Source: Chromobacterium violaceum ATCC 12472 (GTDB lineage: Bacteria > Pseudomonadota > Gammaproteobacteria > Burkholderiales > Chromobacteriaceae). Taken from it: a DNA stretch of 64,000 bases. The stretch spans positions 2,055,752-2,119,751 of the forward strand of contig NC_005085.1 in the NCBI RefSeq assembly GCF_000007705.1, written 5' to 3'. Position 1 is the first letter of the stretch. The number at the start of each line of letters is the position of its first letter. Both the position numbers and the translations under genes were made by a program. Shown here one piece after another: positions 1-9,845 of the stretch. The notes beneath the pieces are model-generated. The model did not search any database and was not told where the DNA came from. It saw only the letters and a list, made by a program, of their open reading frames with translations.

Positions 1-2
1 TG

Positions 3-323
3 AAGGAGCGGCCGCTGGAGGGGACGTTCGACGGATACCTGGTCGGCTATCCCGACTTCGGATACGACGGCAAGAGCATGTTGCGTTGCCTGGGGCGGTG
101 GGTGATGCAACCCATCGTCAATGGCCAGTTCGTTTCTTCGAATTGCGGCCCCAAGGGCGGAAACAGCGGCGGAGCGATACTCGCGCAGGAGAACGGCGAG
201 TGGCAGGCCAGGATGCTCGGCATCGTGACCGACGGTTCGGCGAGCGATGGGGTGTTGAATGCCGGCGGCGTGCCGCTGTCGGAGGAGGACTTGAACGCGC
301 TGGTGTCGGCATTGCACCGCTGA
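3..323 (+). CDS. trypsin-like serine protease, C-terminal part (partial)
   Basis: The frame is open at the left window edge and ends at a TGA at 321-323, so only the last 106 residues are seen. The motif GGNSGG at 156-173 is the nucleophile-serine signature of the chymotrypsin/trypsin (S1) fold, where the serine attacks the substrate peptide bond. The following segment, about 40 residues with a GIVTDG stretch, fits the last strand of such a fold. The catalytic His and Asp would lie upstream of the window and cannot be checked. An internal ATG at 78 should not be taken as the start, because the coding frame runs through it from the edge. Export and substrate are unknown. Confidence 0.7.
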   Translation, partial: KERPLEGTFDGYLVGYPDFGYDGKSMLRCLGRWVMQPIVNGQFVSSNCGPKGGNSGGAILAQENGEWQARMLGIVTDGSASDGVLNAGGVPLSEEDLNALVSALHR

Positions 324-417
324 GGAGGCGGCTTGAGGGGAGGAGCGTATCCGCGTAAGACCTAGGACAGGGAAAAGGGAGCCGTGAGGCTCCCCTGTAT
401 CAATGCGCGACAGGCCG

Positions 418-888
418 TTAGAACGGAATGTCGTCGTCCATGTCGTCCATGCGCGGAGCCGGCTTCGGCTCCTGGCGGCGCGGCGCGGCCGGGGCTTCCT
501 GGCGCGGGGCCGGGGCGCTGTAGCCGTAACCGTCATCCATGCCGCCGCCCATGCCGCCGCCGGAGGACGCGCCCATTTCGCTGCGGCCGCCTTGCAGGCT
601 CAGTTCGTTGACGCGGACGTCCGGGGATAGGCGCTTATTGCCGTCCTTGTCCTGCCATTCGCGCAGCGTCAGCTGGCCGTACACGGTCACCTGCTGGCCT
701 TTGGCCAGGTAGTTCTTCAGCGATTCACCGCGCTTGCCCCATACCTGGCAGCTGAACCAGTTGGTGGACTTGCGTTCGCCGAAGCCGATGTCGCTGGCCA
801 CGCGGAACGACAGGACGGGCTCGCCGCTCGGGGTGTAGCGCAGTTCGGCGTCGGCGGCCAGGCGGCCGTCAAAGGTGATGCTGTTCAT
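418..888 (-). CDS. ssb: single-stranded DNA-binding protein
   Basis: Binds and protects single-stranded DNA in replication, recombination and repair, and recruits partners through its C-terminal tip. The 156-residue product has an OB-fold region over roughly residues 1-98, a flexible Gly/Pro/Met/Ala-rich linker, and ends in DDDIPF, the conserved acidic SSB tail that docks partner proteins. A GGAG ribosome site lies just upstream of the ATG. The N-terminus (MNSITFDGRLAADAE) is not the usual NKVILIGRLG-type start of the major bacterial SSB, so this may be a divergent or second SSB. It sits near uvrA and an MFS gene, a common betaproteobacterial neighbourhood, but here an OmpA-family gene intervenes. 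Confidence 0.93.
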   Translation of the reverse strand: MNSITFDGRLAADAELRYTPSGEPVLSFRVASDIGFGERKSTNWFSCQVWGKRGESLKNYLAKGQQVTVYGQLTLREWQDKDGNKRLSPDVRVNELSLQGGRSEMGASSGGGMGGGMDDGYGYSAPAPRQEAPAAPRRQEPKPAPRMDDMDDDIPF

Positions 889-1246
889 TCAATTCTCCGG
901 ATAAGTTCAAACTGCTCGGCCTGCGCCGCGAGCATGCCCGCATGGCGGCGCGCTCCGGCTCCCGTATTCGCGGCGGCATGCGCGGATGCGGCATCGACGC
1001 CATCCGCCATGATACCGCGCGGGCGGATCCCAGGGCTGGGCGCCTGCACAAAGATCAGCGGTCAGGGCGCGGCTTTCGGGCAGGCCTGGCGATTGGGCCG
1101 TATTATACACGCCAATCGGCTTCCCTTTGTCGCCGTTACGGTGCAAGCTGAAGCGTTTCCGCTTGGGACGTTGCGATGGGCCGTCGCCGGGGAACTGTCC
1201 CGGCCTGCGGCGGTCTGTTCTGGATTTGTTCGGAAAGGATGCTGAC
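889..1246. other. intergenic region between divergent ssb and OmpA-family gene
   Basis: This 358-base gap holds no supported gene. The only clear signal is a minus-strand TATAAT at 1102-1107 (listed separately). The small ORFs that cross it on both strands show no recognisable domain. Confidence 0.5.
1102..1131 (-). promoter_or_regulatory. putative sigma-70 promoter reading toward ssb
   Basis: A perfect -10 hexamer TATAAT lies on the minus strand at 1102-1107 within TGTATAATACGG. The best -35 at a sensible spacing is GACAAA at 1126-1131 (18 bp), a poor match. If used, the ssb mRNA would carry a leader of roughly 210 nt. Confidence 0.4.
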
Positions 1247-1918
1247 ATGATGAAGAACGCGATGGTATCGATGCTGGTTGCCGTGAGCGTGGCCGGCCTC
1301 TCCGGCTGCGCCAACATGAGCGACACGCAGAAGGGTGTGGGCGGCGGCGCGGCGATCGGAGCCGGCGTGGGCGCGGCGATCGGCGCGCTGACCGCGGGCG
1401 GCCACGGCGGACGCAGCGCGGCCACCGGCGCGGCGATCGGCGGCCTGTTGGGCGCCGGCGGCGGCTATCTGTGGTCGCAACACATGCAGAAGCAGAAGGA
1501 GGCGATGGAGCAGGCGACCAAGGGCACCGGCATCGGCGTCAGCCAGACCGCCGACAACCGCTTGAAGATCAATATTCCCAGCGACGCCTCGTTCGACACC
1601 AACAGCTACGCGCTGAAGCCCAGCCTGAAGCCGGTGCTGGACAAGCTGGCCACCACGCTGCAGCAGAACCCGGTGACTTCGGTCAACATCATCGGCCACA
1701 CCGACAACACCGGCAGCGACGCGATCAACAACCCGCTGTCAGTCAACCGCGCCAAGGCGACGCAGGGCTACCTGGCGTCGCGCGGCGTGGACATCAACCG
1801 CATCGGCATCGACGGACGCGGCTCGCGCGAGCCGGTGGCCGACAACGGCACCGTGTCCGGCCGCGCGATGAACCGCCGCGTCGAGATCTACGTGGCGGAG
1901 CCGGCGCAGGCCAAGTAA
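1247..1918 (+). CDS. OmpA-family glycine-zipper lipoprotein (YiaD-like)
   Basis: Predicted outer-membrane lipoprotein that anchors to peptidoglycan through a C-terminal OmpA domain. The ATG at 1247 is preferred over an in-frame upstream start because AAGGA lies about 8 bases before it and a lipoprotein signal follows, with lipobox LSGC at residues 18-21. A glycine-zipper segment (about residues 30-75) precedes the OmpA-like domain, which shows the diagnostic IIGHTDNTGS and NRRVEIYV stretches. The 223-residue length and order match YiaD-type proteins. An ATG at 1250 is an equivalent alternative start. It stands alone between ssb and the convergent MFS gene, with a shared terminator downstream. 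Confidence 0.88.
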   Translation: MMKNAMVSMLVAVSVAGLSGCANMSDTQKGVGGGAAIGAGVGAAIGALTAGGHGGRSAATGAAIGGLLGAGGGYLWSQHMQKQKEAMEQATKGTGIGVSQTADNRLKINIPSDASFDTNSYALKPSLKPVLDKLATTLQQNPVTSVNIIGHTDNTGSDAINNPLSVNRAKATQGYLASRGVDINRIGIDGRGSREPVADNGTVSGRAMNRRVEIYVAEPAQAK

Positions 1919-1937
1919 GCCGGCATCCGGGGCGATC

Positions 1938-1971
1938 AAAAAGGGCGGCACCCCTTGGGGTGGCCGCCCTT
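1938..1971. terminator. bidirectional intrinsic terminator
   Basis: An inverted repeat, AAGGGCGGCACCCC paired with GGGGTGGCCGCCCTT with one bulge, sits between the convergent OmpA-family and MFS genes. Both flanks have short A/T runs. Confidence 0.75.
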
Positions 1972-1995
1972 GTCGCATTCATGCCGGCGACGGGA

Positions 1996-3357
1996 TCAGA
2001 ACGTGGCTTCGATCAGCCGCTTGACCTCGGCCTCGTCCCACTGCTGCTGGGACACCTTCAGGTAGGCGACACGGTCGGCCAGCAGCACCGAAGCCTCGTG
2101 CACGCCGGCCACGCCGGCCAGCTCGCGGGACAGCGCGTCGGCGTCGCCGCGCCAGGACTCGCCGATGTGGAACATCACCGAGCGCACCGCCTTGGGCGGC
2201 TGCATGCCCAGCGACCAGGCCAGCCACGACAGCATCAGCAGCGTGGTGAAGCCGAACACGCCGGCCGGCCCGTAATGGCTGTACAGCCAGCCGCCGGCGG
2301 CCGCGCCCAGGAACAGGCCGAACGATTGCGAGGTGTTGTACACGCCGATCGCGGTGCCCTTGGCGTCGGCGGGGGCGATCTTGGAGATCAGCGAGGGCAG
2401 GGTGGCTTCCAGGATGTTGAAGGCGATGAAGTACAGCGACAGCCAGACCACGATCAGCCAGAAGCTGTCCAGCGCCAGCGCCATGCCCAGCTGGGCGGCC
2501 GTCATCAGCGCGATGGCGCCGACGAACACCGGCTTCAGCCTGGCTTTCTTTTCGCCGTAGATGATGGCCGGCACCATCAGGATGAAACCTATCACCGTCA
2601 CCGGCAGGTAGACCTCCCAGTGCTGGGACTTGTCCAGGTGCGCGGTCTTGATCAGCGCGAACGGCACGGTGACGAACATCGCCATCTGCGCCGCGTGCAG
2701 CGCGAAGATGCCGTAATTGAGCCGCAGCAGCTGGCCGTTCTTCATCACCGCCGGCAGGCGCTTGGCGTTGGCCTCGGTGTCGGAGTGGAAGCGGGACTGG
2801 GCCGGGTCGGGGATGAGCAGCCACACGCCGATCAACGCGGCCAGCGACAGGAAGCCGGTGAGGGCGAAGATGCCGTTGACGCCGATGAACTTGGCCAGGA
2901 TGGGGCCCAGCACCAGGCTGGCGGCGAAGGTGGTGCCGATGGACATGCCTATCATCGCCATCGCCTTGGTGCGGTTCTCCTCGCGGGTAAGGTCGGCCAG
3001 CAGCGCGGTGATGGCGGCGGAGATGGCGCCGGCGCCCTGGATCACGCGGCCCACGGTGAGGGTGGCGATGTCGTGCGCGCCGGCGGCGACGAAGCTGCCG
3101 ATGGCGAACAGGAGCAGGCCGCCGTAGATCACTTTCTTGCGGCCGATGCGGTCGGACAGCATGCCCAGCGGCAGCTGCAGCAGGGCCTGGGTCAGGCCGT
3201 AGCTGCCCAGCGCGATGCCGATCAGCGTGTGGTTGTCGGCGCCCTGCAGGGTTTTGGCGTAGATGGCGAAGACGGGCAGGATCAGGAACATGCCCAGCAT
3301 GCGCAGGGCGTAGATACCGGCCAGCCCCAGGCTGGCCCGCAATTCAGTGGCATTCAT
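1996..3357 (-). CDS. MFS transporter, YajR-like with C-terminal extra domain
   Basis: Inner-membrane major facilitator transporter, probably a proton-driven drug or metabolite exporter; the substrate is unknown. The 453-residue protein has 12 hydrophobic segments and the MFS loop 2-3 signature GMLSDRIGRKKV (about residue 65). After the last helix, the final 70 residues form a soluble tail (VMFHIGESWRGDADAL onward) resembling the ferredoxin-like YAM domain of YajR. It is divergent from uvrA with a short gap, and this uvrA/MFS pairing is common in betaproteobacteria. A long opposite-strand frame over it is a GC-rich shadow. Confidence 0.88.
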   Translation of the reverse strand: MNATELRASLGLAGIYALRMLGMFLILPVFAIYAKTLQGADNHTLIGIALGSYGLTQALLQLPLGMLSDRIGRKKVIYGGLLLFAIGSFVAAGAHDIATLTVGRVIQGAGAISAAITALLADLTREENRTKAMAMIGMSIGTTFAASLVLGPILAKFIGVNGIFALTGFLSLAALIGVWLLIPDPAQSRFHSDTEANAKRLPAVMKNGQLLRLNYGIFALHAAQMAMFVTVPFALIKTAHLDKSQHWEVYLPVTVIGFILMVPAIIYGEKKARLKPVFVGAIALMTAAQLGMALALDSFWLIVVWLSLYFIAFNILEATLPSLISKIAPADAKGTAIGVYNTSQSFGLFLGAAAGGWLYSHYGPAGVFGFTTLLMLSWLAWSLGMQPPKAVRSVMFHIGESWRGDADALSRELAGVAGVHEASVLLADRVAYLKVSQQQWDEAEVKRLIEATF

Positions 3358-3512
3358 GCGGTGAGATTTCGGTTTTGCGTATCTGGATTGTAACGACCGC
3401 GCCGGGCAAACGGATGACGCCTTTGCACCGTCATTGCAAGGACAAGTGGAGCCGGGCCGGCCAAGTCGGGTATATTAACAGGTTCCCTGACGACGGTGAG
3501 TAACAGCTTCTT

Positions 3513-6344
<2,832 letters not shown>

Positions 6345-6405
6345 CAGACCCAAACGATGCGCCGGCCATGGCCGGCGCCAGACACATCGCATACAAGAGG
6401 CAGGC

Positions 6406-6852
6406 ATGCTGAGCTTAGGCAAGATCGATCACATTCACATCCGCGTCAAGGACGTGGCCACCGCCCTGAAATGGTACCAGCGCGTGCTGGGGCTGGCTCC
6501 CGACGCGCGCTACAAGACCGACGGCGCGCACAACAACGCCATGCTGGCCAACGCCAGCGGCAATGTGCGGCTGGCCATCAGCGAAGACGCCGAGGCCGCG
6601 CCGTCGGACGCGCAGGGCGCGGTGGCCTTCGTGGTCGGCGGGCAGGATTTTCTGGAGTGGATAGACCGCCTGGCCGTCGAGCGGGTCACCAACCGCGAAG
6701 GCCAGACCATCGCCCGCGATTCGGTGCACGACCACCGTTTCTTCTGCGCGCTGTCCTTTGTCGACCCGTTCGGCAATCCGTACGAAATCGTCAGCTACGA
6801 CCACACTTGGCTGGTCGGCAAACTGAAGCTGGGCGGCCAGCTGGCCGTCTGA
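6406..6852 (+). CDS. VOC-family (glyoxalase/bleomycin resistance-like) protein
   Basis: A 148-residue single-domain protein of the vicinal oxygen chelate fold, which usually dimerises and binds a divalent metal at paired beta-alpha-beta modules. The N-terminal strand IDHIHIRVKDV supplies the first metal-ligand histidine and the C-terminal FVDPFGNPYEIVSY supplies the glutamate, both typical of the family. The substrate (glyoxalase, dioxygenase or thiol transferase type) cannot be told from sequence. It lies about 60 bases after uvrA on the same strand and ahead of an intrinsic terminator. Start ATG is preceded by an AGAGGCAGG stretch. Confidence 0.8.
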   Translation: MLSLGKIDHIHIRVKDVATALKWYQRVLGLAPDARYKTDGAHNNAMLANASGNVRLAISEDAEAAPSDAQGAVAFVVGGQDFLEWIDRLAVERVTNREGQTIARDSVHDHRFFCALSFVDPFGNPYEIVSYDHTWLVGKLKLGGQLAV

Positions 6853-6865
6853 CCCCGCGTTCCCG

Positions 6866-6893
6866 ACACCCGCCGCCAGCGGGTGTTTTTCTT
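6866..6893 (+). terminator. intrinsic terminator after VOC gene
   Basis: ACACCCGC / GCGGGTGT stem with a 5-base loop, followed by TTTTTCTTT. Confidence 0.8.
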
Positions 6894-6906
6894 TGAGGAG
6901 GCTGCC

Positions 6907-7218
6907 ATGGGCCATTACCTGAGCGACAATCCCGCGCCCGAGGATGTGGCGGCGCTGCCGGGGCTGACGCTGCTGGAGTTCGGCGTCGACTGGTGTCCGC
7001 ATTGCCAGGGGGCGCAGCCCTTGCTGGCGCAATATCTGGCGAGCCGGCCGCCGTTGCGCCACCTGGCGGTGGAGGACGGCAAGGGCCGGCGGCTGGGACG
7101 CTTGTACGGCGTCAAGCTGTGGCCGAGCTTCATCCTGTTGCGCGATGGCGCGGAGATCGGCCGGGTTGTCAGGCCGCAGAGCCTGGATCAGCTGGAGGCG
7201 TTGTCCGCGGGCGTGTAA
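6907..7218 (+). CDS. thioredoxin-like protein with CPHC active site
   Basis: A small (103-residue) cytoplasmic thioredoxin-fold protein. The redox motif DWCPHC places the two cysteines at residues 30 and 33; CPHC is a DsbA-like dipeptide rather than the thioredoxin CGPC, which suggests a more oxidising disulphide. A WPSF segment near residue 76 provides the family's cis-proline position. There is no signal peptide. Start ATG at 6907 is chosen for the GAGGAG ribosome site at 6895-6900; an earlier in-frame start would overlap the terminator T-tract. Partners are unknown. Confidence 0.8.
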   Translation: MGHYLSDNPAPEDVAALPGLTLLEFGVDWCPHCQGAQPLLAQYLASRPPLRHLAVEDGKGRRLGRLYGVKLWPSFILLRDGAEIGRVVRPQSLDQLEALSAGV

Positions 7219-7353
7219 AAGGCGTTGATGCCGGCTTTGCGCGCAAAGCCTCCGGTTTTAGCCGTTTTTTAAGCGGGTTCGGATATCTTGCATGCCCGGT
7301 CCGACGCCGGCCGCCGCATCGGGCGGCGGCCCGTCGGGCGTTTGGAGATATCC

Positions 7354-7734
7354 ATGTTCGAAATGGGAAAAAGCTATAGCCGCGAGGAAATCCACGCGGC
7401 GGTCGGCGGCAACAAGCATTCCTACCTGCCGCGCAAGAAGGGCAAGGTGGTGGCCGCCTGCCTGCGTCCGGACCTGAATCCCGACGCGCCCAATGTGATT
7501 CTGTGCAACTCCTGCCCGCCGGAGCGCGCGGCGGGGGAGCAGCTGGCGCGCCAGGGCGGCGCGATCCCGGTGTTCCTGAAGGAAGGCGCCGGCAGCTGGA
7601 CATTCCAGGGCCTGTTCCGCGTGGTGGGCGAGGAAACCCATCCGGACGCCTGCGCGCCGTATGCCGCGCGCAGCGCCTGGACCCGGGGGCAGATCAAGCG
7701 GGTGCTGAAACTGGAGAAGCAGGTCCAGTTCTGA
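7354..7734 (+). CDS. uncharacterised small protein, possibly PUA/SRA-like
   Basis: A 126-residue protein that I do not recognise with certainty. Start ATG 7354 follows a GGAG site; an upstream in-frame start lacks one. The N-terminus (MFEMGKSYSREEIHAAVGG) and the middle block with paired cysteines (ILCNSCPPERAAGEQLARQ) are followed by an FQGLFRVVG strand. The opening pattern F-x-x-G-x-x-Y-x-R-x-x-I-H recalls the SRA-like domain in some McrA-type restriction proteins, but no nuclease motif is present. It stands alone between terminators, so context gives no function. Confidence 0.65.
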   Translation: MFEMGKSYSREEIHAAVGGNKHSYLPRKKGKVVAACLRPDLNPDAPNVILCNSCPPERAAGEQLARQGGAIPVFLKEGAGSWTFQGLFRVVGEETHPDACAPYAARSAWTRGQIKRVLKLEKQVQF

Positions 7735-7775
7735 CTCGCCGGCGTCCGGCTTAGGGGCGCGTGGACATGTTGGCA

Positions 7776-7811
7776 GGCCGGAACCCGCAGAGGGTTCCGG
7801 CCTTCGCTTTT
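7776..7811 (+). terminator. intrinsic terminator
   Basis: GGCCGGAACCC / GGGTTCCGGCC perfect 11-bp stem with a 5-base loop, then TTCGCTTTT on the plus strand. It also lies just past the 3' end of the convergent chitinase gene. Confidence 0.8.
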
Positions 7812-7817
7812 CCGCGC

Positions 7818-9137
7818 CTATTTCAGCTTGACGCCCCAGTTGTCCTCGACGCAGCGCTGGTAGTTGCCTGCCTGCAAGGCGCTGTACGGCGTCTGGTAGC
7901 TGACCAGCTGGCACTGGTAGTCGTGCTGCCACTGCCAGTCCTTTTCCCAGTAGATGTTGTAGGCGGCGGAGCTGGCCGAGGTGAAGCGCTGCATATTGGC
8001 GCAGGACAGCTGCTCGCCGCCGTAGTCCCAGCCCAGGTCATGGGCGAACTGCTTGTAGTAGTCGATGCGGTTTTGCGCCGCCTGGCGCTCGGTGCCGCCG
8101 CCGCATTCGCCGTTGATGATCTGGATGGTGGTGGCGAAGTTGTTGCCGGCGCCGGCCGCCTTGTCCGCGGCGTTGGGCACCCAGGTGCCATCAATCACAT
8201 GCAGCATGGATGGCTTGGGCGGCTGCGGATAGACGAAGAAGAAGGTGGCGGAGGCGAGGTTGAGCCAGGTGCTGGCCACCAGGTCCGGGTTTTGCAGCAG
8301 CACCGACTGGTCGCCGTTGTTCATCGCCTGCGAGAACGGACCGTAGTTGTAGTTGTACGACAGCTGCTTGGCGCCGCGGCCGTAGTATTTCTTCCAGCTG
8401 CCGTCGGGGTTCTTGCCGCAGGTCCATACCTTGTTGAACACCGGATCGTTGCACTCGGTGTTGTAACCGCAGGCGCTGCCGCTGTCGGCGCAGCCCATCT
8501 CGCGCAGGTAGGCCAGGCCCTGCCGCCATTGCGGCACGGTGTCGCTGGCGTCGTGGTTGCCGGTTTCCTGGCCGAAGTGGGCGAACATGGTGGCGAGGCT
8601 ATGGCGGCAGATGGCATCGGCGTCGCGGCCGTCGCCGTAGTCGTCGCAGACGCCGGGGAATTTGGCCACCGCCTGCAGGAAGCGGGTGTAGGTGTAGCTG
8701 GCGTCGCGGCGGCTGAAGTAATAGTCCCATTTGGCCGACGGCAGCAGCCGCTCGACGCGGCGCACGTTGACCGGATTGGCGGCGCGGCCCGGGGCCACCT
8801 GTTCCACCTGCTCGTTGGACAGCGTGCGGATGGAAGCCTTCACCTTGCGGAAGAAGTCGTTGTTGGTCAGCTCGGCCTCGTGCTGCAAGGCCTGTTGCAG
8901 CGTCGGGACCGGGGGCGCGGCGTCATCCAGCTTGCGCATGGCGCCATCGACATGGGCGATCCAGGAGCCCTTGGGATTGGCTCCCGGCGTTTCGCCGCGG
9001 GTGGGCCACTTGGCTTGCCAGTCGCGGCCCTGCCACTGCACTGTCTGGCCCTTCTGATAGATGGCGCGGGCTTGCCATGGCGCGGCCAGGGCGGGGAGCG
9101 GCAACAGGGACAGGATGATGAAGGCTGACAGTTTCAT
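7818..9137 (-). CDS. secreted chitinase, glycoside hydrolase family 19
   Basis: Hydrolyses chitin by the inverting GH19 mechanism outside the cell. The 439-residue precursor has a signal peptide (cleavage after ALA near residue 18), a CBM5/12-like chitin-binding module over about residues 19-60 (the Y-x-x-G-x-x-V-x-W-x-G-x-x-W-x-A pattern), a linker, and a GH19 domain from about residue 125. The catalytic glutamate region reads MFAHFGQETGNHD, and the hallmark YYGRGAKQLSYNYNYG is present. Numerous cysteines fit an exported enzyme. GAGGAA precedes the ATG. A promoter and palindrome lie upstream (separate entries); the gene is monocistronic. Confidence 0.94.
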   Translation of the reverse strand: MKLSAFIILSLLPLPALAAPWQARAIYQKGQTVQWQGRDWQAKWPTRGETPGANPKGSWIAHVDGAMRKLDDAAPPVPTLQQALQHEAELTNNDFFRKVKASIRTLSNEQVEQVAPGRAANPVNVRRVERLLPSAKWDYYFSRRDASYTYTRFLQAVAKFPGVCDDYGDGRDADAICRHSLATMFAHFGQETGNHDASDTVPQWRQGLAYLREMGCADSGSACGYNTECNDPVFNKVWTCGKNPDGSWKKYYGRGAKQLSYNYNYGPFSQAMNNGDQSVLLQNPDLVASTWLNLASATFFFVYPQPPKPSMLHVIDGTWVPNAADKAAGAGNNFATTIQIINGECGGGTERQAAQNRIDYYKQFAHDLGWDYGGEQLSCANMQRFTSASSAAYNIYWEKDWQWQHDYQCQLVSYQTPYSALQAGNYQRCVEDNWGVKLK

Positions 9138-9158
9138 ATCGGTTCCTCATGGTGGGCA

Positions 9159-9207
9159 TGCCGATCGGCACGTAATACCACTATGGAACCAATATGAGAT
9201 ATGTCAA
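9159..9207 (-). promoter_or_regulatory. chitinase promoter with palindromic operator candidate
   Basis: On the minus strand, a perfect -35 TTGACA (9202-9207) is followed after 16 bp by CATAGT (9180-9185, 4/6 match to -10). Just downstream, spanning the likely start of transcription, lies a perfect 12-bp palindrome TGCCGATCGGCA (9159-9170). Its position suits repression; the regulator is unknown. Confidence 0.6.
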
Positions 9208-9339
9208 TTGCAAATCTGTGCCGTCAGTTCAATCCATGGCGGAAGCGATGGAAAGCGCGGCGTCCGAGGCGGGCGCTGGGCGCGAAGCCGGCCTGGAGAA
9301 GACGCGTAAAGCGCGGGGGCAGCGGACTGCCCGGCGCGC

Positions 9340-9606
9340 TTAGCGGCGGTGGTGGTGGGACGGACGCGGGCCGGCGCCGGGATTGGCGGTCGGGTGGCGG
9401 AAATTGATGCGGCCCTTGGTCAGGTCGTACGGCGACATTTCCACGGTCACGCGGTCGCCCAGCAGCACGCGGATGCGGTGCATCTTCATCTTGCCGGAGC
9501 CGTAGGCCAGGATCTCCATATTGTTGTCCAGCCTCACGCGAAAGCGGGACTCGGGCAGCATTTCGATGACGACGCCTTCCAGTTCGATCATGTCTTCCTT
9601 GGACAT
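9340..9606 (-). CDS. infA: translation initiation factor IF-1 (extended variant)
   Basis: Binds the ribosomal A site during initiation. The S1/OB-fold core is clear ([20 protein letters not shown] to LTKGRINFR). At 88 residues it is longer than the usual 72, because the last 16 residues form a basic His/Arg/Pro-rich tail ending HHHRR. Many betaproteobacteria carry two infA genes, one in the ribosomal-protein operon and one solitary; this solitary gene, away from ribosomal genes, matches the second type. AGGAAA precedes the ATG. Whether it is the essential copy cannot be judged from this window. Confidence 0.93.
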   Translation of the reverse strand: MSKEDMIELEGVVIEMLPESRFRVRLDNNMEILAYGSGKMKMHRIRVLLGDRVTVEMSPYDLTKGRINFRHPTANPGAGPRPSHHHRR

Positions 9607-9845
9607 AGCGTTTCCTTTCTCATACGGTAATGAAATGGCTTCGCGCGGCGGTCGGTGCGACTGCCGCGGCGAGGCGTTTGAGCTTCAGTTCGGTGACCTG
9701 CGGAATGGGCGCGATGCCGGCCCAAGAGGCAAGGCTGAGCGTCGGGCCGCGGTGGCCGGACGGTTGAAATCCAGAGGCAAGCCGGTATTGTACCGTCAAG
9801 CGGGCGGAGCGGTCACGGTTTTGTTCGCGGGCAGGGGAAAAACGT

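Noticed and set aside
1471-3393. A 640-residue plus-strand frame across the OmpA-family and MFS genes
   Set aside because: It is Gln/His/Arg-rich shadow coding with no motif, overlapping two well-supported genes and a terminator.
3358-3512. LexA (SOS) box before uvrA
   Set aside because: CTG...CAG pairs here have a 14-base spacer, not the required CTGT-N8-ACAG form.
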